Shown: piece after piece, positions 20,215 to 29,470 of the stretch
How positions within the stretch are numbered: position 1 is the first letter of the stretch
Layout of the letters: each line of letters begins with the position of its first letter
Assembly (NCBI RefSeq): GCF_003347205.1
Contig: NZ_QQBJ01000003.1
Location: forward strand, 124,001-188,000
DNA: 64,000 nucleotides
Source: Mycolicibacterium moriokaense
Lineage (GTDB): Bacteria; Actinomycetota; Actinomycetes; Mycobacteriales; Mycobacteriaceae
Reading direction: 5' to 3'
Made by a program: the position numbers and the translations under genes
Notes under the pieces: model-generated
What the model saw: the letters and a program-made list of their open reading frames with translations, nothing else
What the model was told of the DNA's origin: nothing
Databases searched by the model: none

Positions 20215-20871
20215 GTGAGCACGCCCTCTCGCTCTCGCGGACGTCCGCCGGTGCCGGTGGACCGGATGATCGCGACAGCGATCGCCATCCTCGATGAGCA
20301 AGGCGCCGAAGCCCTGTCGATGCGAACCCTGGCGCAACGCCTCGAGTCCGGCACTGCCACGCTCTACCGGCACTTCGCCAGTCGCGACGACCTGATCGCG
20401 CGGGTCGTCGACACCGTGATGGGCGAAGTCGACGTCGACACCGAAGAGTTGGGCGATCTTCCGTGGCAGCAAGCGTGCGAAACCCTGGCGCACGCCATGT
20501 TCGACGTGCTGCGCAGACACCCGAACGTCGCCCCGTTGATGACCGACAGCGTGCCGGTCGGACCACAGATGTTGACACTGCGCGAACGCGCCCTGGCTCA
20601 CCTCCTGGATTCCGGGTTCGCACCGCCGCTGGCACTTCGGGCCTGGGCCACGCTGGCGCGCTACGTGCTGGGATTCGGCGCGCAGATCACCGCCGCTGAT
20701 GCGGAGGCGCCCGCCGGGTGGGCCGCCGTCGACATCAGCGACTTGCCGGCGACCATGGCCGTCGCCGAGCACTTTCCGATATCGCTGGACACCGAATTCG
20801 CCTTCGGCCTCGAATTGCTCATCAGCGGTCTGGAGCGTCAACTCCCCGGGAAGCGGCGAACCGGGGCGTGA
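20215..20871 (+). CDS. TetR-family regulator
   Basis: DNA-binding repressor of 218 residues. The N-terminal helix-turn-helix reads MRTLAQRLESGTATLYRHFASRDDLI, the classic TetR recognition region. A C-terminal ligand-binding region with PLMTDSVPVGPQML and LLISGLERQL resembles the TetR C-terminal group seen in actinobacteria. The GTG start at 20215 (VSTPSRSRGRPP) is preferred over an earlier frame start at 20185. It is divergent from the split-barrel gene and probably regulates it and itself through the palindrome at 20157-20175. Confidence 0.87.
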   Translation: MSTPSRSRGRPPVPVDRMIATAIAILDEQGAEALSMRTLAQRLESGTATLYRHFASRDDLIARVVDTVMGEVDVDTEELGDLPWQQACETLAHAMFDVLRRHPNVAPLMTDSVPVGPQMLTLRERALAHLLDSGFAPPLALRAWATLARYVLGFGAQITAADAEAPAGWAAVDISDLPATMAVAEHFPISLDTEFAFGLELLISGLERQLPGKRRTGA

Positions 20872-20916
20872 CGCGTTGAACTACTGACGCGCGGGGACGG
20901 CCCTGGCCAGACCTTT

Positions 20917-21372
20917 CTAAGGTCGGCGGTCGGGTCTGTCCTTGCCGAGACGCCGCCGCCTGATATCGCTGTACTGCGCGGTGTAAAACAGCGCGTCGTA
21001 GGCGCCCTCGCGGGTGATCTGAAACTCTGCCAACTGCGTTGACGCGTCGACATCGACGACCGCGCCATGGTCGTCATACCGCACGATCACCGACCTGGAT
21101 TTGAGCGGGAGTAGGTATGTGTCGGTTCGCGGCGACTCACCCGAGTTGGTTTCGAAGCCCAACTGCGCCGCCCGTGATCGCACCGCGTCACGCTCGTTAC
21201 GCACCACCAGGTCGACCCGACTATCGGTCAATCCAGTCTGTGCGGTAATGAGTTGACTTGCTTTGCCTGCGATTTCAGTGTGATCTCTGGCGACGATGGA
21301 TTGGTTCAGTTCCCGCACATGGACAAGCCAGCCCGCACCGCTGCGGGTTATGTCGGCATGAAACCGTGACAC
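20917..21372 (-). CDS. Protein with HicB-like N-terminal domain
   Basis: A 151-residue protein. The first 65 residues (RFHADITRSGAGWLVHVREL, then ARDHTEIAGKASQLITAQTG) resemble the partial RNase H fold of HicB antitoxins and their actinobacterial relatives. The second half, about 70 residues with YLLPLKSRSVIVRYDD, is not recognised. No HicA-like toxin is next to it. The GTG start at 21372 is preceded by GAGGGG; a longer frame reaches 21420. It lies opposite and between a TetR gene and the tyrosinase gene. The HicB similarity is by eye and needs a profile search. Confidence 0.55.
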   Translation of the reverse strand: MSRFHADITRSGAGWLVHVRELNQSIVARDHTEIAGKASQLITAQTGLTDSRVDLVVRNERDAVRSRAAQLGFETNSGESPRTDTYLLPLKSRSVIVRYDDHGAVVDVDASTQLAEFQITREGAYDALFYTAQYSDIRRRRLGKDRPDRRP

Positions 21373-21590
21373 ATTTCCACCCCTCACCAAATCGTGAATA
21401 TACCCAAAACTTGCATCCATCCCGATTGCAGGGGCAGCCCTTGCCGGGCGATGCCGGTAGCACGCACCGCCCGGCCCATCAGCGCAGCTAGATCGAGTAG
21501 TCGAATACGCGTGCCATGTCCACCGCCGTGCGCCACGCTTCGTTCTGACCGGCGGAATGCAATTCGCTGCTGAGCAATGAGGGGGCCATC

Positions 21591-23099
21591 ATGCGAACCC
21601 GACAGGACGTCTGGACACTCACCAGGAACGAAGGCACCTGGCCACAGGTGCTGGTCGCCTACCGGCAGGGCGTACACGCGATGCGCAAGCTGGATCCGGC
21701 CAATCCCAACGCCAAACCCACCAACCCGCTCAGCTGGCTGTACCAGGCGGCCATCCATGGTCGCGGCGCCCCCGGCGGCGGTCACGACACCAGCAACCCG
21801 CAGTGGAGCAACTGCCAGCACGGCAGTTGGTTCTTCATGCCGTGGCACCGAATGTATCTGCTGGCGTTCGAATCGGTGATCCAGCACTTCCTCGCTGACG
21901 CCAACTGGTCACTGCCGTACTGGTATTCGATCGACCCCGACCACCCCGACACCTCGGCGCTGCCGCCCGCATTCATCGACACGACCGCCGGCAACGACCT
22001 GTTCACCGCCAAGCGTTCAGTGCGCGCCAACGGCGGCAAACGGCTGAGCTTCTTCACTGATCTGGCCAACAGCCTCCGTACAGCCCTGGTCGCCGGCACA
22101 TTCAGTACCGACGACGGCACCGACACGTTCGGCGGTGGACGCCGCGACGACCCGTCCTACAGCGGAGACGAGCAGGGCCTGCTGGAGGACGTGCCGCACG
22201 GCAACGTGCACGTGCTGGTCGGCAACGACTACGACGCGTTCGGCAACCCGATCCGCCGCGGCTGGATGGGTGCGTTCGAAACCGCCGCCCAGGACCCCAT
22301 CTTCTGGTGCCACCACGCCAACATCGACCGGCTGTGGCAGATGTGGCTGGATGCTGATCCCGCGCACAAGAATCCGATCCTCGAAAGCCATTGGGCGAAC
22401 ACCCGATTCAGCTTCCCCAACCCGGCCGGCGGCGCCGCCCTGTCATGGAAGATCTCCGAAGTGGTCGACACGACGGCGCTGGGCTACCGCTATGACACCG
22501 TGAAGGTGCCCAGCGGGGTGCCCACCCCGGCGCCGGTCCTCGTCGGCGGCCCGGGACCGCTGGAGGGTCTACAGCCCGAGGACGAACAGGCCCCTCCCCC
22601 GCCGCCCCAGGTCGTCGGTGCGACCACGGGCGTGCCGATGGTGGCCGATCAGCGCACCGATGTGGCGCTGCGGCCACCGGATGACACCGGGCTGGAGGCA
22701 TTCCACCAGCCGTATCGACGGGTGTTGCTGCGCCTCGAGGGAATCACCGGCACCATCGCCGCGCCGATGTACAACGTCTATCTCAACATTCCGCCCGGCG
22801 ACTCCCCCGCGCAGCATCCCGAGCGGCTGGCAGGCACGATCAGCACCTTCGGGGTCCCCGAGGCGTCGCGCAGCGATGCGCAGCACGGCGGCACCGGACT
22901 GACCAAAGTTCTCGACATCACCGCGGTGCGCGACACCCTCGTCGAGGCCGATCAGTGGGATGCGGACAACGTGAGCGTGCTGTTCGTTCCGCTGATCCCC
23001 GAAACACCGGAGGACGCCCTGGAGGGGTTCGACGACGTCGAGCAGCCCGCAGGAGCCTCGGACCTGCGGGCCGCCCGCGTGGTGGTCGTACTGGCATGA
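21591..23099 (+). CDS. Tyrosinase / polyphenol oxidase family copper enzyme
   Basis: Type-3 copper protein of 502 residues, oxidising phenols to quinones. The CuA site is formed by His56 (AAIHGRG), His77 (CQHGSW) and His86 (MPWHRMYL); the CuB site by His203 and His207 (PHGNVHVLVG) and the HH pair at 241-242 in FWCHHANIDRLW. A C-terminal region of about 200 residues with Pro-rich linker (DEQAPPPPPQVV) and a beta-rich domain is like the shielding domain of plant-type polyphenol oxidases. No signal peptide is evident. GAGGGGG precedes the start. The stop overlaps the DUF2182 start (ATGA), so the two are translationally coupled. Confidence 0.92.
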   Translation: MRTRQDVWTLTRNEGTWPQVLVAYRQGVHAMRKLDPANPNAKPTNPLSWLYQAAIHGRGAPGGGHDTSNPQWSNCQHGSWFFMPWHRMYLLAFESVIQHFLADANWSLPYWYSIDPDHPDTSALPPAFIDTTAGNDLFTAKRSVRANGGKRLSFFTDLANSLRTALVAGTFSTDDGTDTFGGGRRDDPSYSGDEQGLLEDVPHGNVHVLVGNDYDAFGNPIRRGWMGAFETAAQDPIFWCHHANIDRLWQMWLDADPAHKNPILESHWANTRFSFPNPAGGAALSWKISEVVDTTALGYRYDTVKVPSGVPTPAPVLVGGPGPLEGLQPEDEQAPPPPPQVVGATTGVPMVADQRTDVALRPPDDTGLEAFHQPYRRVLLRLEGITGTIAAPMYNVYLNIPPGDSPAQHPERLAGTISTFGVPEASRSDAQHGGTGLTKVLDITAVRDTLVEADQWDADNVSVLFVPLIPETPEDALEGFDDVEQPAGASDLRAARVVVVLA

Positions 23100-23887
23100 C
23101 CACAGCGACGCTGCCGCTGCGCCGGCGGCTGGCCCGCGCGCCGCACACCTGGGTGTACGCGGTGGCCGGGATGGCGGCGCTGGCGGTGCTGGTACACCAT
23201 CTGGCCCCGGGCGGCGGCGGAGTCCACCACGGCCATCACCATCAAGACGTCATGGCGGCAATGGATTCCATGCCGGGAGTCGCCACCGCGGGCCCCTCGC
23301 TGTGGGAAGCATGGCTGTGGTGGACCGTGATGGTCGCGGCGATGATGTTGCCGATCGCCGCCCGCAGTGCGGGCCGGGTCGCCCGCGCCGGACTGTGGCA
23401 CCGGCGCCACGTCGCAATGGTGGAGTACCTGAGCGGTTACGTCGCGATGTGGTCGCTGGCGGGGATCGCGGCGGTGGGCCTGGTCGCGGTTGTCTGGCCG
23501 GAAGGCGCACCGGCGTTCGCCGCGGCCGTGGTACTGCTGACCGCCGCAGGCTGGCAGGTCACCCCGGTCCGGCGTCGGGCCTTGCGCCGCTGCCGCGGAG
23601 CGGGTTTCGTCAACGTCGCCGGCTGGCGCTCCGACCGGGACTGCGTGGCCGTCGGATGCGCCGACGGACGGCGCTGCCTGTTCACCTGCGGCCCCGCCAT
23701 GGCGGTGATGGCGTTGTCGCACAGCCTGATCCTGATGGTGGCGCTGACCGTGCTGCTGTGCAGCGAGCGGTCCACAGGCCCCAACCCCGCACAGCGCGCC
23801 GGCCGCCCGCTGGAGGCGTGGGGGTTGGCCGGCCTCGCGGTGGTCTCCGGCGCCTGGGCGCTGTATGGCGCAAGCCACTTACCCTGA
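23096..23887 (+). CDS. DUF2182 family polytopic membrane protein
   Basis: A 263-residue membrane protein with about six helices and metal-binding character. Near the first helix is a His-rich loop (VHHGHHHQD), followed by WWTVMVAAMMLPIA, typical of the DUF2182 (predicted metal-binding membrane protein) family, and a Cys-rich segment (DCVAVGCADGRRCLFTCG). It overlaps the tyrosinase gene by 4 nt. That coupling suggests it may supply copper to tyrosinase or protect the membrane from its quinone products; this is inference. Its stop lies 5 nt from the convergent protease-nuclease stop. Confidence 0.85.
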   Translation: MTTATLPLRRRLARAPHTWVYAVAGMAALAVLVHHLAPGGGGVHHGHHHQDVMAAMDSMPGVATAGPSLWEAWLWWTVMVAAMMLPIAARSAGRVARAGLWHRRHVAMVEYLSGYVAMWSLAGIAAVGLVAVVWPEGAPAFAAAVVLLTAAGWQVTPVRRRALRRCRGAGFVNVAGWRSDRDCVAVGCADGRRCLFTCGPAMAVMALSHSLILMVALTVLLCSERSTGPNPAQRAGRPLEAWGLAGLAVVSGAWALYGASHLP

Positions 23888-23892
23888 GCCTG

Positions 23893-25986
23893 TCACCAGG
23901 TCACCTCGTCGAGTGAATCCAGTTCGGGGGCTGCGGCTTCCAGCCCCACCTTCAGGGTGTCGTGTGCGGCCAGGCCGTTGAACGACAGCCCCGACAGCTT
24001 CTCGATCGCTGCGATCGACTTCTGGTACGTCACGACCTTGCCGATGTCGGTGAACGCCTCGTTTCCGTCGCCGAACGCCTTGGCTAGGCCGTCGTTTTGG
24101 TCCGCGAGCAGGCCCGTGGCGCGCAGTTTGGCGTCGATGTCGCTGACCCGCACCACGATCTTCCAGAACTCTCGCGGAACCTTGATCCCTCGATAGGTGG
24201 GGTCGGTCTTGCCGAACACAGGGCCGGTGATGACGGTGATGCGGAGTTTCTCGGCGCCTGCGTTGACCCGCGCGTAGTCCTCGATGCCCTGCCAGAGATG
24301 TTGATTGAACGCCAATATCTGCGGGCAGCAGTTGGTGAAGTGGAAGGTGTCATCGGAGGCCGCCTTGGCCGTCGGAGGGCTTCCCCACGCGGGGTCGATG
24401 CGGCGCACCATGTGCCCGCGGTCGAAGATGCGCGGGTGCTGGGCGTCGAATATGGGCTGCTCCAGTTGGTCGTCGGCCGCCAGGCGGGGGTCCTGATACC
24501 AGGTCTCGGTGGTTTCCACCTCACCGGTTTTTCTGTTGATGCTGCGAAGCCGACGACCGTCGATGTTGACGATGGTGAACAACGGCATCCGCCGATCGGC
24601 GCGCACGACGAGGCTGAATCGGTTGTAGGGCAACAGCACAGTGGCCGCGGAGCGTTGCAGGCCCTTGGGCACCGCACACTTGGCGAGCAGGGCGGCCGGA
24701 ACCGTGGGCACCGCAACCGACACCGACAGGAAGTCAGCGTCGTAGCCCTTCCGTTTCGCGTAATGCTCGTCGGGTGCGTCGTTGCGCTCGAGAATCGCCG
24801 CCGCGTCCACGGCCACCACGGCATCCGGGCCGGGTGACGTTGGTGTCAGCAGGTTTTCGACGATCTCGGTGGGCACCACTCGGTCACTGATGCGCAGCCG
24901 TGGCAGGTGCAGGTCGGCGGTCACCAACGTGGGGATGTCGGCGACGGGGCTGACCGTGACGGTCTCTGTCGACACTGCCGCGCTTTCGAAGGCGACCTTT
25001 TCCAGCGGCGTTGCCGCGGCGGGCGGGTTGAGCGCTTCGGCCAGCGGATTGCGAAACACTTCGGGCAGTTCGTCGTGCCGTTTGCGAAGAGCGTCGACGA
25101 TGGCGCTGATGCGGATTCCTTCGTTGCAGTCGTCGGGTACGGGCCTGCCGTCGTCCAGCGTGTCGTCGTTGCGGTGGCCGCCGGCATGGTGCAGAGCGAC
25201 GAGTTCGAAATCGTCGTTGAAGACCGGACTACCGCTGGAGCCGCCCAGAGTGTCGGTCGCGTAATACAGCGTGACGCCCTTCTTGCCCCGCCCGATCACC
25301 CGGTTTTCCCGCAGCGCGATCTGCTTGTAGTCGCCCTCGGGATGCTCGATGATCGTGACGTGGTCGCCTTCGGCGTGCTTGTCCTGCGCCGAGGACAGCG
25401 CCGTCCATCCGAAACGCTCCAGCGGCTTCTCGCCCGTCATCCGTGGCCCCACCGCGATGAGCGCCACGTCGAGTTCTTCGACGGGACTCGTCCAGAAGAA
25501 GGCCGCGGGGTCGAATCTGAACTCGGTGACCGCTTCGGCGACGTCGTCGAGCGCCAGTTGGTAGTCGAATTGCGCTGAAGCCGCCGATGCGGCCTGGGCG
25601 TCGGCGATCACATGGTTGTTCGTCATCATCAATCGAGGCGACACCATCACCCCGGTGCCCAACGGTCGGCGGTGCTTGTCGATGATCCGTGCCACCGCCT
25701 TGGCCGAGACCCATGCGCGCTCGATGAAGGAGACGGGCACGAAGTCGATCGTCTCGCCGATGACCTTCTCCAGCACGCCGCGTTTGTCGGGGGCGACAAG
25801 CGTGGCCACCTTCTGCTTGCTGGTCGCGGACAGGTCCTTGAGCAGATCCACGTCGCCGTCGACGACGACACTCTTGATCTGGTCGGTGGTCAGGTCGCCG
25901 TCGGTCACCGCGGCGATGCGCCGCACGAGTCGATCGCGATCCGGTTCGAGAAACAAGTTCTGGTTCGAGGACTTCTTGTTCGGCAT
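23893..25986 (-). CDS. Trypsin-like protease fused to NucA/EndoG-type nuclease
   Basis: A 697-residue two-enzyme protein. After about 100 helical residues of unknown role, a trypsin/HtrA-like domain (about 105-300) shows the triad His125 (MTNNHVIAD), Asp173 (ELDVALI) and Ser251 (GGSSGSPVF). A linker leads to a DNA/RNA non-specific endonuclease domain (about 430-680) with DRGHM (catalytic His525) and the metal-ligand segment NQHLWQGIE (Asn561, Glu569). No signal peptide or PDZ domain is seen. ATG 25986 follows AAGGGA; the 7-residue longer frame is discarded. It lies 106 nt after the patatin gene on the same strand. The protease may activate or release the nuclease, by self-cleavage or after a trigger (inference). 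All catalytic residues appear intact. Confidence 0.92.
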   Translation of the reverse strand: MPNKKSSNQNLFLEPDRDRLVRRIAAVTDGDLTTDQIKSVVVDGDVDLLKDLSATSKQKVATLVAPDKRGVLEKVIGETIDFVPVSFIERAWVSAKAVARIIDKHRRPLGTGVMVSPRLMMTNNHVIADAQAASAASAQFDYQLALDDVAEAVTEFRFDPAAFFWTSPVEELDVALIAVGPRMTGEKPLERFGWTALSSAQDKHAEGDHVTIIEHPEGDYKQIALRENRVIGRGKKGVTLYYATDTLGGSSGSPVFNDDFELVALHHAGGHRNDDTLDDGRPVPDDCNEGIRISAIVDALRKRHDELPEVFRNPLAEALNPPAAATPLEKVAFESAAVSTETVTVSPVADIPTLVTADLHLPRLRISDRVVPTEIVENLLTPTSPGPDAVVAVDAAAILERNDAPDEHYAKRKGYDADFLSVSVAVPTVPAALLAKCAVPKGLQRSAATVLLPYNRFSLVVRADRRMPLFTIVNIDGRRLRSINRKTGEVETTETWYQDPRLAADDQLEQPIFDAQHPRIFDRGHMVRRIDPAWGSPPTAKAASDDTFHFTNCCPQILAFNQHLWQGIEDYARVNAGAEKLRITVITGPVFGKTDPTYRGIKVPREFWKIVVRVSDIDAKLRATGLLADQNDGLAKAFGDGNEAFTDIGKVVTYQKSIAAIEKLSGLSFNGLAAHDTLKVGLEAAAPELDSLDEVTW

Positions 25987-26092
25987 CGAAATCGCATCCC
26001 TTCGCACCGATTGCCACTGGGCCGCTTCAAGTGTCGTCGGGCCCGCGGCGACGGGGATGCGTAGCCGACTACTCGTTTTTTGGCATGTCGGG

Positions 26093-28081
26093 CTACGCCA
26101 GTGGTTCGATGACCGCCGGGAGTGTATCGGCGGCGCGCTCGGCCAGGCTGCTGGCCGCCCCGTCGTCGGGCATCAGCTTCAGCTGCGGATGGGGCCGGGG
26201 CGCACTGTCCGACAAGGCATTGGGCGTTCCCCAGGTTGACGTGAGACCGAGCAGCGCGATCGTCAGGTCGTTGGCAGCGGTCCGGTCGGCGGCGGAATCG
26301 AAGCGGTAGGACGGCAGCGCGGCATCAGCACCAGGCCCGGCCAGGTCCGCATAGGGCAAGGATTCGGCGACGTCCTTGCGGTAGTTGGTGTCGAACTTCG
26401 TCATCCACGCGTTGAAACCGGCTGTCGCTGTGCGGAATCGGATCCACCGCTGGTTGTTCCAGCCCCAGTTCCTCGGCTTGCCGTCCGGGGTGCCGGTGAA
26501 TTTTTCGACGAGCAGGTCGGCGGCCGCCTCGCCGCGGTCGGCGAGTCCGGTGACGACATCTTTGGGCATCGAGAGGTTCATGCCCCCTTCTGTGTCGTCG
26601 TGGAAGATCGTCACTACGCGGTCGCGGTAGCCGGGCATCACCAGCTGTGCGGCGTCGAGCCAGCCGCGGGCGGTGTTGACGATTTGGGAGGCGAATGCAC
26701 CGAGTGCCTTGATGCCGGCGATGGTGCCGTCCGATGTCGACAGCGTCGACCACGGGCGCAGCAGGCCGTCCTGGTTTCGGATTGGGAGATAGCAGTTCTG
26801 CGCCTGGGTGCTGCTTTTCGTTTTGTCCGGCGGGAACTCCTCGAGGTCGATGGCGAACGTCGGCCGGGTCGGCAGCGGCGCGTCGAAGAAGTGCACCGGC
26901 AGGTTCGCGGTGATCCCCCCGTCGGAGAACCAGTTCGCACCGAAGTGGGGTTTGAGCACGATGTCGTTGGCACCGTTCTCGACCGGCTGGTCCGGGTGCT
27001 CTGCGAGCCACTGATCCGCGGCGCGACGGGCGGCCTCGTTCTCCACCAGGGAGTAGTCCACCGCGTAAAGCCGCACCGCGGTGATCAACAAGGGAAAGCT
27101 GAGGCTCATCCGGGTCGCGACGATGACGGGGACGTCGTTCGGCGACGGCCACGGACGTTTCGACCCTGCCTGGGCCCGCAGGAGATCCCGGCTGCGTGCA
27201 TCGGCGGCGGACAGCTCGTTTCCGTCGGGTCCGGTTCGCGGAGGGTTCTGCTCCATCCACGCCACCACGTCGTCAGGGAACAAATCACGCATTTCCACCG
27301 GCTCGAAGAAGTACTCCTGGTTGGCCCATGGCATCGGCATCGGTTGGCGGCGGGTGAGGTTGGTGGTCATGACCCGCAGATCGATGCCCTGTCCGGCAAG
27401 ATCGCCGAACGTCAGTACGCGCCCGTCCGGCCGACCCGCCATCGCCTGGAAGCGCTCGTGCAGGAACGGGGTGAGCGCGGCGGGTCCGATCTGGTTGTCG
27501 TACGGCATCCCGGTACACAACCCGTAACCCGTTCCGGCGGTGCCTGCGAGGTTTCTGGCGGCACCCCACACTGCGCCGCCGGCACCGCCGAGCACAGTGA
27601 CAACAAGTCCGCCTATCACTCCGGCGGCGACCGAGGGGCCACGGCCGAAGAAGCTCAGTACGAAAAGGATGATGCCGAGCGCCGCGCCTGCCGCAGCCCA
27701 GATCCAGAACGAGGTGAGAAGCGCCCAGATTGTGGGGAGCGTCTTGGACGTTTTGCCCATTCCGGCGATGAACACCCGATACAGGGATCGGGTCCGCTTT
27801 GTCGGTTGAAAGAGGTGGAACAGAACGGATCCGCCACCTGGGGACTCGGCGGTGATATCGCGCGGCAGCTGTTCGAGGAGCTCGAATCCGCCGGTGACGC
27901 GGCCGAATTCGGCGGCCGCTGCCCCGGCGGCGGCAATGGCACCCGCCGACGACCCACCCACCGATCTCAGCCGGTAGGTCTTCGCGAGCCTGCAGACCGC
28001 GCGCGGATAAATCACCCCGCTGGTGATTCCGCCCTTCATCACGATGTCGCATTCGAGCGGTGGATGGTCGGGATATGTCAT
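26093..28081 (-). CDS. Patatin-like phospholipase with membrane segments
   Basis: A 662-residue patatin-family acyl hydrolase. The Ser-Asp dyad is visible: GGSSAG with Ser45, and SDGG with Asp387. The usual glycine-rich oxyanion loop is MKGGITSGVIYP near residue 15. Two hydrophobic segments (about 118-145 and 150-172) are inserted between the dyad motifs, so the enzyme is probably anchored to the membrane. It is much longer than typical 300-residue bacterial patatins. AGGAG precedes ATG 28081. It is the first gene of a likely two-gene unit with the protease-nuclease, and divergent from DUF5995. A lipase releasing lipid or breaching the membrane beside a nuclease suggests cell killing or defence (inference). 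Confidence 0.88.
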   Translation of the reverse strand: MTYPDHPPLECDIVMKGGITSGVIYPRAVCRLAKTYRLRSVGGSSAGAIAAAGAAAAEFGRVTGGFELLEQLPRDITAESPGGGSVLFHLFQPTKRTRSLYRVFIAGMGKTSKTLPTIWALLTSFWIWAAAGAALGIILFVLSFFGRGPSVAAGVIGGLVVTVLGGAGGAVWGAARNLAGTAGTGYGLCTGMPYDNQIGPAALTPFLHERFQAMAGRPDGRVLTFGDLAGQGIDLRVMTTNLTRRQPMPMPWANQEYFFEPVEMRDLFPDDVVAWMEQNPPRTGPDGNELSAADARSRDLLRAQAGSKRPWPSPNDVPVIVATRMSLSFPLLITAVRLYAVDYSLVENEAARRAADQWLAEHPDQPVENGANDIVLKPHFGANWFSDGGITANLPVHFFDAPLPTRPTFAIDLEEFPPDKTKSSTQAQNCYLPIRNQDGLLRPWSTLSTSDGTIAGIKALGAFASQIVNTARGWLDAAQLVMPGYRDRVVTIFHDDTEGGMNLSMPKDVVTGLADRGEAAADLLVEKFTGTPDGKPRNWGWNNQRWIRFRTATAGFNAWMTKFDTNYRKDVAESLPYADLAGPGADAALPSYRFDSAADRTAANDLTIALLGLTSTWGTPNALSDSAPRPHPQLKLMPDDGAASSLAERAADTLPAVIEPLA

Positions 28082-28328
28082 GGCACGCTCCTACTGTTGA
28101 ACGAGCACCGTGGTGCGTCTGCATCCCGCGTGAAGCCGTTGTCCGGGACGGCTGACCACGTATCAAGCGTATCGGCAGCCGACTCGTCAATCGGGCGAAT
28201 CGCAAGTCCGATATCAACGCGACCGCGTATCACACCGACGTGGTACCCCGGGTCCGGGGATGACGAATAAAGTGCTGGTTCTTGAGGATTCGGCCATCCG
28301 ATCGACTGACGTCTGCTGTGATGAACTC

Positions 28329-29009
28329 ATGAGCCCGACCACGGTGGCCAACGTACTCGCGCGAATGCAGACCATCGCTGCCGATGCACTTCCGGGTGAC
28401 GGCGCCGCTGTGTTCAATGACGTCTATCTACAGGTGACCAAGATGGTGGCCGATCGTCTCCACACCCCAGGCATCTACCACGACGCCGCGTTCATCGCCG
28501 ACCTCGATGTGCGGTTCGCCGGCTACTGGTTCGACGCCTACGACGCCGTCGCCGAGAAACCGAAGGCATGGGCTCCGCTGTTCGCCGTGCGCGGGAGCGC
28601 AGGCATCCTGCCGATCCAGTTCGCACTCGCCGGCATGAACGCACACATCGAAAACGACTTGCCGATCGCCGTCGTCGCGACCTGTGCGGCCGACGGGCGC
28701 ACGCCGACGAGCCGGGCCGTTCGTGAGGACTACGGCAAAATCAACGAACTGCTCGCCGATGTCGAAGCCAAGATCAGGCGGTCCTTTCTCAACGAGGTCG
28801 AGAGGGCCGTCGACGACAGCCTCGAACCAGTCGCACACCTGATCACCTCGTGGGATATCGCCAAGGCGCGTGACTTCGCGTGGCTGAACGTCGAAACTCT
28901 GTGGCAACTCAGACGCACTCGTCGCCTCTACGACGCTTACGCGGCCACGCTGTCGCGCACCGTCGGGATGGGCTCGCGACTGCTGCTCACCCCGGTTGCC
29001 CACCTCTAG
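28329..29009 (+). CDS. DUF5995 family protein
   Basis: About 226 residues, mainly helical, recognised as DUF5995 from VLARMQTIAADALPGDG, FNDVYLQVT, FAGYWFDAYDAV, GMNAHIENDLPIAV and the C-terminal LWQLRR. Function is unknown. The open frame starts at 28260, but the family usually begins close to MSPTTVANVLARM, so I place the start at 28329; neither start has a strong ribosome site. It diverges from the patatin gene and its promoter region is shared with it, which makes a functional link possible. Confidence 0.75.
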   Translation: MSPTTVANVLARMQTIAADALPGDGAAVFNDVYLQVTKMVADRLHTPGIYHDAAFIADLDVRFAGYWFDAYDAVAEKPKAWAPLFAVRGSAGILPIQFALAGMNAHIENDLPIAVVATCAADGRTPTSRAVREDYGKINELLADVEAKIRRSFLNEVERAVDDSLEPVAHLITSWDIAKARDFAWLNVETLWQLRRTRRLYDAYAATLSRTVGMGSRLLLTPVAHL

Positions 29010-29036
29010 CCGGCGGCGTGCTCTTAGCTGGAGCCG

Positions 29037-29225
29037 TCGGCGAGCCGAAGCGCCGCTCGATGAGCGCGGCCGTGACCACTTCGTCGCGGTCGGGGCTCAT
29101 TGAAACAGATCGTTGATTTCGGCATGCGCGGCCAGGGTTCTCGTCGTGATGCCGGAATCCATCGACGGTTCCAGCGCCTTCGCGCACGCGAACAGATTCT
29201 CCACGTTGTAGGTCGCGATGATCAT
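29037..29225 (-). pseudogene. 5' remnant of an endonuclease/exonuclease/phosphatase (EEP) family gene
   Basis: ATG 29225 with GGGAGGG upstream opens IIATYNVENLFACAKAL, the signature first strand and helix of EEP-fold hydrolases (ATYNVENLF). The frame stops at 29097 after HAEINDLFQ. In the next frame SPDRDEVVTAALIERRFG continues like the following family segment, so a frameshift is evident; after that the gene is lost. Only about 60 of roughly 300-400 residues remain. It is next to the DUF5995 gene and the phospholipase/nuclease locus, so it may be a decayed part of that cluster. Confidence 0.7.
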
Positions 29226-29470
29226 GGGATCCCTCCCCAGGGTGTCTTGATGGGGACGGCGGCGTCTGCGCCCGGGCGCGCCAGTCAAGGCTGATCTTGA
29301 TCTCGCGGTAAACGCGGCGGCTAACGTAGTGCGCTACGTCATCCATCGGGCTTTTCTGCCCACCGCTACCCAATCCCAGATTGGTCGGGAAACTGCTCTG
29401 ATCACCCGGTTCGATTCCGCTTGGCGTGGCAGTGTTTCAGCTGGACTTCACCATGATCAGAAAGGTCGTC
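29226..29470. other. Intergenic region before the CocE-type gene
   Basis: Together with the remnant this leaves over 450 nt without an intact gene between 29010 and 29470. AAAGG at 29461-29465 is the ribosome site for the downstream gene. No other structure is recognised. Confidence 0.4.
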
